Part shown: positions 11,285-23,267 of the stretch, one piece after another
Layout: each line of letters begins with the position of its first letter
How positions within the stretch are numbered: position 1 is the first letter of the stretch
Position numbers and translations under genes: made by a program
The notes under the pieces: generated by a model
Databases searched by the model: none
The model's input: only the letters and a program-made list of their open reading frames with translations
Told to the model about the DNA's origin: nothing
NCBI GenBank assembly: GCA_026874595.1
Contig: CM049312.1
Location: 50,223,429 to 50,287,428 of the forward strand
Direction: 5' to 3'
DNA from: Sipunculus nudus
Lineage: Eukaryota; Annelida; Sipuncula; Golfingiida; Sipunculidae
Length of the DNA stretch: 64,000 nt

Positions 11285-12842
11285 ATTTTTAGCTCAGCTG
11301 ACTGAAAGTCACCTGAGCTATAGCCATCACTTTTTTTCCAGCGTCTGTCTGTCCGTTAACAAGGCACAAATCTTAACCACTAGACCTAGAATCTTCTACT
11401 TTGATATCTTTGGAGGTCCATAAAAAATCTCCTTGGAAACCAGATATTAGGTCTCTGTTACCCATATCCTTCGAGCTATGGGGCTCTGAAGTACCCCCCC
11501 CCCCCCCCCCCGTAATAATGAAAAATTTGATACAAAAGTATCTAAACAATAATGCATTGATCACCATGATTCTTTGCATGGATATTGATCATGGAGTGTT
11601 TCATCATTTTCTGCAGACTGGTGGTGCAACCTGTATTTTTTCCACTTAAAAAATTTTCTCTATTCTTGAGACCTTATAAGATGCGGTCATCTGTGTACAG
11701 GGCACAAATTTAAACCGCTGTACCGAGTATCCTCTCTCTTGACATGCAGGGAGGCCCATGAAAAGTCTCCTTGGAAACCTGAAATTAGGTCCTTGTTACC
11801 CATTACTTCTGAGGTATGAAGCTCCAAAGTACCCCCCCCCCCCCCCAAGAATAATTTAAAGATTTTTTACAAAAGCTCCAGTATCTGAACAATTTTGAAT
11901 TGATCACTATGATTTTTTGCATGCATATTCATAAAGGACTGACATTTTGACTTGTCCATACATCTTGATAGCTTTCTTATACATAAGACTGGTGTCTCTA
12001 CCTACAATGATTTTTTTCTAGTGTATGTCCCTGTTTATTTCTCAGAAGGGATATGATATATTGGCCTTAAATATGCATATCTATACATATCAGATAGCTT
12101 TGTCGTATACAGAACTGGTGAGGCCACCTAAAATAATTAGGGCCCCGCTTGAAAAGCGGGTGCCCTATAGTAATCGACCTGTTCGTCTGTCTGTCTGTCT
12201 GTCCGTCTGTCCGTCCATCTGTCCGTCAGTCCGTCCATCCACAAATTCTCCAGTTAGGATTGACGGATTGAGTTGAAACCTGAAATATGTATTAACCATC
12301 AATTATGGAAGATCCCTATCGATTTTAGGGTCCAGAGGTCAAAGGTAAAAAAGTTATTCACAGTTTTGTATTAAATTTTGGGTCCCTCTTTCAGCAGGGC
12401 AGATATCATAATTGTAACCATAATTGTTTGTTCCACCTTAACAGTAGGACAGGTCCTTATGTCAACAGCAACGAGGCATGATATAGTCATAGTCAGCCAT
12501 TTTTCTGTAAGTTATGCAGTAAAACCCATTACTGAACACCAAGTAAGGTTACACTCTCTTAGCAAATATGCATGCAAAAGGACACACATTTTTAACACAA
12601 TAACTTGTAAAAAGTATTTCAAATAAGGTCCCAAGACTCACGGCAGTGATGGACCTTTTTTCAAATGTAGAAAATGTGTTATCTCTAAATTGTTTTTAAT
12701 CCTGAACAGAAAAAATGCCAAACCAGCTCTTAAGTACTGTCATGGATATAGTTGTGTGGTTTTCACATTGCATGTAATATTGTTTTCAGTGATTTAAAAC
12801 TCCAGCATCAGCTGAGCTTCACCGCCCCTTGGTCACTTGTTT
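11285..12842 (+). mobile_element. Family-1 element with nested family-3 start
   Basis: The 5' end TTTTTAGCTCAGCTGACTGA (from 11287) is followed by a CTGAGCT partner and GTCTGTCTGTCC. Two diverged ~340-bp core units follow, each with a poly-C run (near 11495 and 11833) and a variant palindrome. The 3' end TCAGCTGAGC at 12808-12817 is followed by 'CCCCTTGGTCACTTGTTT'. A family-3 5' hairpin begins inside it at 12139. Confidence 0.6.
12139..12842 (+). mobile_element. Family-3 element with 5' hairpin and GTCY run
   Basis: Begins with a near-perfect hairpin: AGGGC + CCCGCTT, loop GAA, AAGCGGG + T + GCCCT (12139-12166). A (TCTG)n/(TCCG)n microsatellite follows at 12180-12240. A second copy of this start is at 13685. 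It shares its apparent 3' end (12808-12842) with family 1. Non-coding. Confidence 0.55.
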
Positions 12843-13684
12843 CTGTCTAATACAGAAATCAACACACAATTAAATTTGTCTGAAGTTATTAAATTTACTG
12901 TGATATATGAAGGCAGTGGCCTTTCTGAGAGGAAATCCCAGTCTCCTTATGATATTTATGCTTTCATTGAATATTATGTCCAAATGAATGTAATATCTAA
13001 ATCTTTGTCCGGCTGTAACACTGTTAGTCATTACAGGCAAACTGTCTCTGCATACTTGCATTGCCAGAGATAATTGCATCATATTATTAATATGAGACAA
13101 ATTGCCTCTTCTTTTTTTATATAACTTTAAAATTTTGAGATTGAGAACTGACTAATGGGTGATAACACTGATTTGAATGTGTTAGTGTGGTGCAGCATAA
13201 GTACTGTGCTTGGATGAAAACATTATTCTTTATGGGGAACAATCAGTGAAATGGATGATTCATGAAAAAACAGTTATTCCTAATAGGACAGCTGTGTGTG
13301 TATTCACAATAATTCTAATCTATGGATCTTTAAGAGAATGATGGTGTCTCATTGTTTACTCATAACCATTGAAACACAATGAGACTTGATTTCATTAATT
13401 GTTTTTCAGTGGAGTCATTTCTTCTCTCAGGGTTACATGGGTTGAGGGTGTGGGGTTGGTCTGAACTTTTTTCCTATTGATCTTTCTTAATATGCATGTA
13501 TTATGGAGAATGCGTGTGCATGAATGTGGGTGGGGGTGGAGGTCTTTGGCAGGCTAGGTGCATACCAAATCTCTCCTGTAAAAACTGCTCTTTTAAAACT
13601 GGACATTTTAGTTTTCTCATAATATGATATAATGTTATTCTTGAGCACACTGAGAAGCTGACATTTTACTAAGTTTGACCTATT
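12843..13684. other. Intronic stretch without recognised features
   Basis: AT-rich intron sequence. Short chance frames exist on both strands near 12840-13100 but show no family signature, splice pairing or repeat structure I can recognise. Confidence 0.6.
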
Positions 13685-14342
13685 AGGGCCCGGCTTGAAT
13701 AAGCTGGTGCCCTTTAGTAATCACCCTGTCCATCCATGTGTCTGTCCGTCCGTCCACAAATTTGTTTCGGTATGATAACGCCTGTTTCCATTGACATCTG
13801 GATTTCAAACTTGACTTATATATGGCCCAATACTAAATCAGGAATCTTCTCGATTTTGGGGTAATTGGGTCAAAAGTTAAGGCCACAGGACCCACACCTT
13901 TTAAAAAGTTTGTAGATGCATTTTAGGCCAAACATTTCATCCCAGACCTTCCATCTTGCATAGATAGCTCACCTGCAAATAGAGGGAGATCCCTTTCAAT
14001 TTTGGGGTCACAACATCACAGGTCAAGGTCACAGGAGCCATCTGTCCAAACATTTGTTTCCAGATTATAACATTGATGATAACAGTGATTCCAGATGATA
14101 ACATATGATATTGATTTCAACATCACAAGTTCTATACAGGACCATCCTACTGATTTTATGCTGACCAAGATTAGGGTTTAATAAATCAGATGTAATTATG
14201 CCTCTGTTGCTTGGGATGCTTCAATCCTTCACCTTCATACACTACTATCACTGATTCAAAACTAACATCTGGTTCAGATATTTAAATATTGTTTTGGGTC
14301 AGTTTTCTCTGTCTCTGCATGTAATCAGTCCTTTATTACATT

Positions 14343-17300
14343 TTTTAGCGAACCTGTGAGCTTATGCGATGGCGCAGCATCGTCCATCTATCGTCTGCCG
14401 TCCAGGGCTGGCTTTCTGCCGTCCATGGCTGTAAGTCAGAAACTGTCGGAGCTAGCAGCTCCGCATTGCATGTAAGAATTAGTCACATGTGAAACTTGGT
14501 GCCCTGGAGCTTATTATTGGGTATCTGCATTAATTTAGATTTTATAGAGAAAAACCTTAAAAACCTTTAAAAATCTTCTTCTCTGAAACTGTCCAGCCAA
14601 ATTGTCCAATATTTCACAGAAATGATCCCTGGAACAATCACTCTCAAGTTTGTTCGAATGATTCCAGTTCAGAGATTTTTGGCCGAGTAACAGGAAGTTG
14701 AACTTAGTCATCTGTCCAAAAAAGCACACTAGAATAAAAATCTCAGAAACGGCTAGAGCTATAATCACTAAATTTTATACCAATATTTGTCACTTGGTTT
14801 GCATTTAGAGCGAATCACGTTTATCATCAGGTCACATGTGAACCGCTGCGCCCTCATTTTTGGTTGACCTCTGACCTTTCCTAGTTGCCCAGCATCCATT
14901 TGTGCGTCTGTTTCCACACATAAACCAGCATATCTCGGGAACCGTTTGACCAATCAGGCTAAAAATTTTGCACAAATGTAGCCCTTTGATAGCTTTATAA
15001 CATACACTAAAAATGGTTTTTTGCACAGCATCCATCTGTTCATCAGCCTTGGGATAATATCACTCATATCTCAGCAGTGGTTTGACTTATCCACCTGAAA
15101 TTTTGCAGGTTTATACATCCTGGACAGCTTTCTTGATTTTATGACAGGTGGCACCACCTACATTCAGGTTTACTTTGCAGACATCCAAGCTCATATCTCG
15201 GGAACCGTTTGACCAATTGGGCCAAAATTTTGCATGTGTATAGATCATGCATAGCTCTTCATCATAGGCAAAACTGGTGGCGCCACCTGCAACCATTTTT
15301 GCACAGCGTTCATCTGTTCATCTGCCTTGGGATAAAATCACTCATGTATCAGCAGTGGTTTGACTTATCCACCTGAAATTTTGCAGGTTTATACATCCTT
15401 GACAGCTCTCTTGATTTTATGACAGGTGGCGCCACCTACATTCATGTTTACTCTGCAGACATCCAAGCTCATATCTCAGGAACCGTTTGACGGATTGGGC
15501 CAAAATTTTGCATGTGTATAGATCTAGTATAGCTCTTCATCATAGGCAAACTCGGTGGTGCCACCTGCAACCATTTATGCACAGTGTCCATCTGTTCATC
15601 TGCCTTGGGATAAAATCACTCATATTTCAGCAGTTGTTTGACTTATCCAGCTGAAATTTTGCAGGTTTATACATCCTGGACAGCTTTCTCGATTTTATGA
15701 CAGGCAGACATGGGGTAATAGTAATAAGTAATAGTAATAGTAATAGACTATTACAGCTTTTTCCATGTAATAGTAATAGTAATAGACTCAAAAATTTTAG
15801 CAGTAATAGTAATAGTAATAGAAACAGAAGGCAAAGTAATAGAGTAATACATATTACTTTCTATTACTTCCTGTGAGCCCCTTGATCATGAAGCATATCA
15901 GCAAATAATGCCTAACACACTCAATTCTTGTCCAGCAATTGCCCAGGAAGTGCCTGTTGTTGAGGCAAGCATGGGCCAGCTGCCACACTGCTGGTGACCA
16001 CTGGTGCTAATTACATAAGAGTACTGGACAGAGCAGGTCACAGCCAAATAGGTAACCTGGCACAATCTGTCCTTTGATTAGTAAACCATGGATAAACAGA
16101 GGAATGTTTGATGTTATGAGACAGATAAATTGTGTATTATTATATTGACATGTACATCTTATCTCACATCCATCAATCCATATGCATATTCTGAAATGTA
16201 CCTAGATTTATTTTCACAAGCCAGTTTGCATTGTAATCATACAGATTGCAATGACACACATTTAAGAAAAATAGAATATGGAACCAGATGTAGTTGCAGT
16301 GCAGACCCAAAATGTTCATGATAAGCTCATGGTGTTTTCACTACCCATAACGTATGGAAGTCTACAATGCTATATAAACTCATACCAGTACTACAATCAC
16401 TTTGATAAAGTCATACTGCAGGCACATGTATTATCTATTTAATTTATATAAATATTCTTTTAAAATGATTCTTTTAATACTTGTCTGTTATTTCACAGTA
16501 CCAATTTTGCAGACCTTCATTCAGTATCTAAAATTATTTTAATTTATATTTGGAAAATTAAATGAACAATTTTTTAAAGATATTATTTTATTTGATTATA
16601 TAATATGAGAATATAAGTAACTGTTAATATTTGATTATTTAACTGAAATTTTCATATCAAATAATTAGATCCTGTTATGTACAAAATTTAAAGTGTAAGA
16701 TTGTTGAATACCAAATTAATTGTGAAAGTGATATAAATAATATTTTATTTGTTTTGTAAAATTGATATAAGTTTAAATCACTCTCCATATTCCTAAATTA
16801 TCCTATGCTGGTTTTGCTGCAATGAAGAAGGGCATGCCTGAAGAATAAAAGCCATGCATGCTACCATTATTGTAAAGTTTACCACCTCTCTGTTCACTCT
16901 CAAGATGTACTATGTGATAAAATAAAACATGGCATCATATCCAAATGAACATATATACACTTGAGAAGATGGGGTACTTTTGTCTCCAGTTTAGAATCTG
17001 TCCAGAATCTTGATGTAAACAGTAGAAACAGGACACAGCCCTACCAAAATTCCTCTCCTGATACATACATAAAGGACTAAATTGTCAGCTTTGATACTAA
17101 ATATTAATATGACATAATCATGAATAATTCCTTTGGAGACCATTTTTAGTTACATTGAAAATCTTTATTTATTAATTATGCGAAAGAAGATTAAATCTTA
17201 ACAGAAGTATGTACTATAAAATAAATTTATGTGAAATATATATGAAAATAATAAAAAATGTACAAGTATGCATATAATTATAAATCAATATTTTACATAT

Positions 17301-18677
17301 GCCAGGGTCTTTACAATGGGTTGCTTTAAAATTACATGTATTCAAGAGTTCATACAATTATCTTATAATTTCGACTTGAAACGCCCCAATAATAATTGAG
17401 GTTTCAAAATATATATATATATATATATATATAAAAACAGAATTAAAAAAGCTGAAATAATTAAGATCTCCAGTATCATTAGACTTATTGTTAATGACAG
17501 ACACAGTATAAGAAAATTGTGTAGGTAACTGGATATAGGTGCTTCTAATATTAATATATAATATAAAAATGTGATTGCAGTGCTAGTTTATAGCACTCAT
17601 GGCTGCGCAAAGTCTAGAATCCTCCCATCAGTTTATGGAATAGTAATAGTAATAGATACCCCAGTAATAGTAATAGTAATAGTAATAGAAGATAAAATGT
17701 GGTAATAGTAATAGTAATAGCAATATCAGAAATTGAAAGTAATAGTAATAGTAATAGTAATAGAACAACTGTAATAGACCCCATGTCTGATGACAGGTGG
17801 CGCCACCTACCTACGTTTACTCTGCAGACATAAAGCTCATATCTGGGGAACCGATTGGGCCAAAATTTTGCATGAGTATAGATCTCGTATAGCTCTTCAT
17901 CATAGGCAATACTGGTGGCGCCACCTGCAACCATTTTTGCACAGCGTTCATCTGTTAATCTGCCTTGGCGTAAAATCACTCATATCTCAGCAGTTGTTTG
18001 ACATATCCACCTGAAATTTTGCAAGTTTATACATCCTTGACAGCTTTCTCGATTTTATGACAGGTGGTGCCACCTACATTCACGTTTACTCCGCAGACAT
18101 CCAAGCTCATATCTCGGGAACCGTTTGACCAATTGGGCCAAAATATGTTTGTATATAGATCTCACATAGCTCTTCATCATTAGCAAAACTGGTGGTGCCA
18201 CCTGCAACCACTTATGAACACCGTCCAGCTGTTCATCTGCCTTGTGATAAAATCACTCATATCTCAGCAGTGGTTTGACTTATCCACCTGAAATTTTGCA
18301 GGTTTTTACATCCTGGACAATTTTCTCGATTTTATTACAGGTGGCACCACCTACATTCACGTTTACGCTGCAGACATCCATGCTAATATGCAACACACCT
18401 CACTCTGTTCCCCTTGCCACTTAATCCATGCCTCACTTCATCCGTCCCACTCTTGATTTCTGCGGATACACATAGTTGCTTGTCGACTACCCATATTCTA
18501 GTTTTAAAATGTCCTAGTCTGAAACTTGCAGGTCTGAAATGTCCATTTTGTTGAAATCATAAAGACTAAGGTAGATATGCAGGACTTTAAAGGATCAATA
18601 TTAAATTTTAAAAATAAACCTCCATTCATACTCCCAAACTTTGCACAGGTTCGCATTAGGCCTGTAGGCCTTGTTTT
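14343..18677 (+). mobile_element. Composite family-2/family-4 element, copy A
   Basis: It starts with the 11-bp sub-terminal repeat GCGAACCTGTG (14348-14358), and its exact inverse CACAGGTTCGC is at 18644-18654. The latter is followed by the 3' hairpin AGGCCTGTAGGCCT (18658-18671) and a TTGTTTT end. Inside, 14806-18505 is a 3'-truncated family-4 element in reverse orientation, with 140/280-bp units carrying GGTGGCGCCACC. A second copy with the same internal junctions is at 50119-52543, so the chimera itself has moved. A hAT-type element (15705-17789) interrupts this copy. Confidence 0.75.
15705..17789. mobile_element. hAT-type element, 8-bp TSD, TAATAG-rich ends
   Basis: The ends CAGACATGGGG (15705) and CCCCATGTCTG (17789) are perfect 11-bp inverted repeats with the CAG...CTG termini usual for hAT elements. 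The exact 8-bp duplication ATGACAGG flanks them at 15697-15704 and 17790-17797. Next to both ends lie (TAATAG)n arrays (15714-15850 and, inverted in order, 17640-17775). The 2.1-kb interior is AT-rich, with an (AT)n run near 17408-17432 and no transposase, so it is non-autonomous. Confidence 0.88.
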
Positions 18678-18929
18678 AAAAAGATTGTGGACACATTTTT
18701 AGCCAAACTGTTTTACCAAAACATTTCATCTTTCACATATGGCTGACCTACCCTTAGATGAAGAATCCTATAGTTTTTGAGGTTGCAGGGTCAAGGTCAC
18801 AGACTTGCTCTCTTCATTTTCTTACTTTGTAATACACCCAGTATAATTATGCTTCAGTGCAAGGGAATGCTCCGCTTTACAGATCCCTTGTATTGCAACT
18901 GTTAACATTTTATAAAATTGAAAAAAAAA

Positions 18930-19160
18930 ATAGCTTAAAAAAATTGGATCTGATTGAACAAATGTGTAAACTGCTGGACTGTCAACAGCTTATAAAAAAA
19001 AAAACAAAAAAAAACAATGATCATGGTAATAGTATAGATCAAAACTGCTCACATGCTTCAGTTTTAGCATTAGGAAACACATGGCCAGTTCACAAAATAT
19101 TATTTGCAACAATTTCCTACTCATCAATACAAACCAATCATCACATCCAACCATGGCCAA
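18930..19160 (+). repeat. Dispersed repeat, pair with 59620-59835
   Basis: A block starting TTGAACAAATGTGTAAACTG and running through a poly-A interruption to 'ATTATTTGCAACAATTTCYTACTCATCA' is shared with 59620-59835 in the same orientation, roughly 80% alike by eye. Both copies lie a little before a GACCCATGGGTC 3' end, so this is internal sequence of one element subfamily. Frames in it are not conserved. Confidence 0.65.
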
Positions 19161-19933
19161 TATTACCTCTTCCTCTTAGACTTTATCGCCATTTTATATT
19201 ATTTAGATTTATTACCTTCAAGGTCAACTTCAGCTTAGCACTGAGACCCATGGGTCCCTTGTATCTCTACTAATGTTTCAGAAAAAGTATCAGTAGGAAA
19301 CATGTACTCAGTTAGTGACCACCAATTAAAATCTTTCATGTCTCAACTTCAAAATCTGGCTTTTAAAAAAAAATGACTTCCAAAATTGTCTTAAAAATGT
19401 GGGCTGTGTAAGGGGGACTTCAGAATTAGAAATCATCAAATGGTTGCTCATTCTAGACCTTGGACTGAAGAATTCCGGAATCAGTTTTTCATCTTTTTGG
19501 GCAAACCTGTCTGTCATATGGTTATGAACAACCAATCAGATCTTAGTTTACATTGATCATAACTGCAGACAGTAGGGTCAGATAAGATTGTTTTTTGTTT
19601 GCCTTGCAATTCTAATAGTTCATATCATATGAGAGTTACTGTATAACTGGCATTAAATAAAAAAAAATTGTTGTACACTAGTGTGACAGTTGCTTGTTGC
19701 CTGCTACTATTTCAACTGCCTTTTTGCTGTCATTTCAAATGTTCTGTTTACCAACATGTAATTTTTTCGCAAGCATGCCTCGATATACAGTCGAGTTAAT
19801 TTTTTTGGTGCATGTACTGAGATGTTTTAGCAGTTTCTTGGGTGTTGACAATATTGCTGTCATTGTTTGTCTGACAAGAAGCATAGCTGTGATAGGCCTG
19901 GAATGTTGATTGTGAATATTTCGTATGTTTCAG

Positions 19934-20069
19934 GGATGATGATGACGACGATAGCTTCGGACAAAAACAAACAGTGCTGTCTATGTTCAAGGCCAAAACA
20001 GAAAACCCAAAATTCAAGCGACATATTTACTTCAATGAAAGATGTTTAACAACAGTAACAGATTTTTGA
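19934..20069 (+). CDS. RNASEH2A: RNASEH2A last exon
   Basis: After TTTCAG (19928-19933) the first base completes Trp with the previous exon, then the frame runs through a six-Asp stretch, SFGQKQTVLSMFKAKTENPK and FKRHIYFNERCLTTVTDF to TGA at 20067-20069. Position and length fit the variable acidic linker and basic C-terminus of animal RNASEH2A, which ends in a comparable RYFLERGL-type helix. QTVLSMF resembles a PCNA-interacting (PIP) box. The join restores an uninterrupted frame and supports the call strongly. The same bases in another frame (from 19867) look open but are a shadow. Confidence 0.9.
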
Positions 20070-20480
20070 AGTAGGCCTACCAGAGGAAGTGATGACCAAT
20101 TTTTCTTAACACAGGTACTAAGGGACTGTGATGGGCACACACAATGTTAAATACAAAATGACAACCTGTGAATAACTAACACTTGTACATGGTTTAGGAC
20201 TCTAAGCAAATTAGAAGGAACGCTCCTCGGCGCTGAACTTATAATATCACAGAGGAGTTTTATGAACTAATTATCCAAAGGTTGTGTTTAGTCACTTCTT
20301 GGGATACAGCTATGTAATCTGTATTCTTTAGTCTGTATATTAATACAATGTAAAATGACTTTATTCAGGAACCACTGTGAATCTAATGTGTAAAAAAAGA
20401 TGAGCACCTAGTTGAGATTAATGTATGCCATAGAAGCTGCATTGTTTAGAAAACTGAATAAACTGATTTGCCATTGAATT
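20070..20480 (+). other. RNASEH2A 3' UTR
   Basis: Non-coding, AT-rich sequence directly after the stop, ending shortly after a canonical AATAAA at 20457-20462. The cleavage site is inferred to be 10-30 nt downstream. Confidence 0.7.
20457..20462 (+). terminator. Polyadenylation signal of RNASEH2A
   Basis: AATAAA in AAAACTGAATAAACTGATTT, about 390 bp after the stop codon, followed by a TTGTTTGTTTT-like downstream element. Confidence 0.7.
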
Positions 20481-20829
20481 GTTTGTTTTACTCAGCTGAC
20501 AGAAGTGGATAATGCATGCCTAAAAATCCATAATGATACAGGGTTTGTAAGTCCGTAAAAAGTCATAATTTTCTAGATTTGAAAAATCAGTACTTAAAAA
20601 AGTCATAATCTTTTTTTAGAAAATTCTCAAAAGTCATAAAAGTCATAAGTCTAACAAATATTAGTATCAATATTTATATTTCTAAAGAAAATTATCTGGG
20701 TGTAAACCCCCCCCCCCCCTTATGATCTTCAAGTCATCCCTACGAATTCAATACTTTGGTAAAAAAAACACTTGGACAGTCTTCATTCAGCTAAACATGG
20801 GTCCAAGATGCAGAATTTCAAGACATGCC
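20481..20829. other. Intergenic spacer before the LTR element
   Basis: Short repeats of 'AAAAGTCATAA' at 20555-20650 and a poly-C run at 20707-20719. No gene or conserved element seen. Confidence 0.55.
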
Positions 20830-21059
20830 TGTTGTTGGTAGTATCATAAGGTTGTTTAGCGTATAGTATGCACCAGCGGCACTGCGCCCACAGAGGTCCG
20901 TCACCCACGGAGTCAGTAGACGTTATACGGTCCAGTGATTACCTGGCCATCGCTGATAGGTCGAGTAGGTATAGCTCTGATTGGTTAATTAATGGAGAGA
21001 GTCGCTGCAGCTACGATGCATGTGTATAAATAGTAGGGTATTTGTCGTAGTCGGGCAGT
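20830..21059 (+). repeat. 5' LTR, U3 part
   Basis: Runs from about TGTTGGTAGTATCATAAGG to the LINE junction. It holds an inverted CCAAT box (ATTGG 20980-20984) and TATAAATA at 21025-21032. The 3' LTR U3 (35370-35446) matches at both ends but lacks about 150 bp in the middle. Confidence 0.7.
21025..21032 (+). promoter_or_regulatory. LTR TATA box
   Basis: TATAAATA, repeated exactly at 35410-35417 in the 3' LTR. A start about 30 nt downstream would fall in GGGCAGTC (21053-21060), an initiator-like context at the LINE insertion point. Confidence 0.65.
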
Positions 21060-21245
21060 CACTCGCTCACTGACCACCGTACCGTGCGGACGTGCCAGTG
21101 AGTCTCTCCAGCCACCAGCCTCCAGCATCCTTTGTGATACCTGACACTAATTAAGAAGATCACCAGACCATCTCCAATTAGCACCGTGTTAGCTCAGTCA
21201 GTGAAACTTACACATTGTGTTAAGTCTGACTGGGCCGGCCGGTGC

Positions 21246-21276
21246 CACCCAAACAGTCCTTCTTAGGACTAACAAG
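21246..21276 (+). other. 5' UTR hairpin AGTCCT-TTCT-AGGACT type
   Basis: AGTCCTTCTTAGGACTAA in the LINE 5' UTR is an inverted repeat (AGTCCT/AGGACT). The same motif with small changes occurs in the 3' UTR of both LINE copies (near 31815-31832 and twice near 37850-37892), suggesting an element-specific signal. Confidence 0.55.
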
Positions 21277-21538
21277 CATCATCAACAACACATAGAGAAA
21301 CAACAACTTAAAGACAAAGACTACAAGATCAAACAAGATACAGACGCCAAATACAGATACAAGACACAGAAACAAGATAGACATACACAAACACAGTAAA
21401 GTAAGTGAAATTACATACGCGCATGCACTCTGAGACCAGAAACAAGTAAGTGACGCTAACGCTACTAAACTCATAAACACCTAATTAGGATTAAAATAAA
21501 TCACAAACAAAAGCGGGGGCCAATCTGCTACTAGCAAT

Positions 21539-23267
21539 ATGGCCGCCCGCACTGGAACTAAACCAACAATGATCCCAGCAGTGGCTTTTATGGATACATG
21601 TAGGGCCAAAGTGAACAAAGGAAAAACGACAAAACAGGATACAACAAAACCAAAACTTAAGAAAGACCCCAAGAAAAAACAAGCTGAAAACCAAACACAC
21701 AAAGAAAACAAAAAAACACAAAATGTCGAGGAAAATACACAATCACTGATAGATCTCCTAAGGGAGACTATCGCCACACAAAAACAAGAATTAGCCGAAC
21801 AGAGAGACTTAATCAGGCACATGACTAATGAAATAAAAGAGATGAGAAAAATCATAAGTGAACAAAACAAAAACAAATCAGAAAACACTCCAATGACAAA
21901 TCAAACACAGCAGGTTAGCACAAACAACACAGAAAAACCCCAAAACCCTGAACAAAACACTGACCCACAAAACATGGACAAAATCAACAAAAAAAATCTG
22001 GACAAATAAACAACTCAAGAACAACCAAAACAAAACAAAACATATCACCAGACAGACGAAAAACAAACCACAAACACACCAAAACTACAAAGCTGTGAAG
22101 CAGCACTACAAACCCTTGATAGGGATTTAAACACAACAAACAGGAAACCCGCATACACAAACCCATCAGCGAGAAGACAACTCAAACTAGCGGACACAAC
22201 ACCCATCCAAACTCAAGTTCAAATGTTAACAAATAGCACAAAACCCACAGCATCACCAAAAAGGAAAATGTCACCCACAAACGACACAACCACCAAAATC
22301 AAACAAAAAACCAAAAAAATCGACCTCCCCATACACCCAACAGCAAGCAAACAAACAAAACACAAACCCACAACCGACCAACGGAAATCAAAACACAACA
22401 GATGACACCAACATGGACACTCTCCCAGCACTACAAGTAACAGAAACTACAACAAACAAACTGATCAACAAGACAAACACCAAAAAACAAACAAAGGGAG
22501 TCATTAAAGGAATCCCAGACGAAATGACCGCACAACAAATCACCGAAGAACTCACAGCCCTAGGAGTAACAGAAGCACACAGACTAGGCAAAAGTAAAGT
22601 TATAAAACTTACCTTTGCAACCACCCAACAATATAAAACAGCACAACAAACAAACATCAGACTAGGACACAAAACATACAAAATGACTGAATACCAAGAG
22701 TTGAGTGAAGTAGCTCAGTGCTACAATTGCCAAAGATTTGGCCACTCAGCAAAAAAATGTAACTTACAGCCCCGGTGTCTCCGTTGTGGCACACAAGGAC
22801 ACACACTAAAAGACTGCGACAAACCAAAACAGAGCGCAAAATGCGCAAACTGCAATGGGCAGCACATAGCCAGCTACAAGTCCTGTCCCATTTACAAAAA
22901 GGCAAATTCGGACTACAGAATAAACGAAAAACTTAACAAAGAAAAAACAAACAAAATCCCACTCCTCCCCGCCCCAGCCCCAAGCCGCCCTGCATGGGGT
23001 AACAACACAATAAAAAACACACCACAATTAAACACACAGGAAAATAACAGGGAAATACAAGCAACAAAAAACTTAACCTACTTGGCCTTCGCTATGACAG
23101 AATTACTGCCCGAAAAATCACTAGCAGAAATCTGCAATATCCTAGCAGTAGGACACCGACAAGCCTACCACTTCACAGTGCATCCACGCACTGTTGAAGC
23201 AAATATAATGAAAACTAAACAAAATAACAGTCTTTACAGACAGGAATTTCCTGCCTTATCCCGCTGA
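21539..23267 (+). pseudogene. LINE ORF1 (PRE_C2HC and zinc knuckles), broken
   Basis: ORF1 proteins bind LINE RNA as nucleic-acid chaperones. ATG at 21539 opens a Lys/Gln/Asn-rich frame with a coiled-coil-like stretch (TIATQKQELAEQRDLIRHMT). A stop at 22007-22009 and a frame change near 22405 break it. The last frame (22413-23267) holds a PRE_C2HC-like region (VIKGIPDEMTAQQITEEL ... KTYKMTEYQE) followed by three zinc knuckles starting CYNCQRFGHSAKKC, CLRCGTQGHTLKDC and CANCNGQHIASYKSCP. This order is usual for Jockey-clade ORF1. Only one stop and one or two shifts in about 1.7 kb means recent decay or assembly errors. Confidence 0.85.

Larger units (their letters stand above)
13685..19264 (+). 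mobile_element. Family-3 host element, interrupted by composite
   Basis: The 5' hairpin (AGGGC...AAGCTGGTGCCCT, 13685-13713) and TCTGTCCGTCCGTCC run match the start at 12139. Text such as 'GGTCAAGGTCACAGG' and 'CCAAACATTTCATC' occurs both before the composite insertion (13900-14040) and after it (18690-18810). The 3' end is at 19231-19262 with palindrome GACCCATGGGTC at 19244-19255. The stretch 14343-18677 is a later insertion. Boundaries are inferred. Confidence 0.5.
5713..19933 (+). other. RNASEH2A last intron (14.2 kb)
   Basis: Bounded by gtaagt at 5713 and TTTCAG at 19928-19933. It carries no host exon that I can recognise and is filled with mobile elements, listed separately. Its length is almost entirely explained by nested insertions. 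Confidence 0.88.

Noticed and set aside
19867-20049. 60-codon frame overlapping the last RNASEH2A exon
   Set aside because: It crosses the splice acceptor in the wrong frame; the spliced frame matches RNASEH2A to its stop.
20830-20834. A 5-bp target duplication for the gypsy element
   Set aside because: The bases before 20830 (ATGCC) and after 38585 (GAAGG) do not match under any start I tried, so none is claimed.
21481-22166. Long reverse-strand frames rich in Phe, Leu, Val and Cys, looking like membrane proteins
   Set aside because: They are antisense shadows of the Lys/Asn/Gln-rich ORF1; the complement of A-rich codons always looks hydrophobic.
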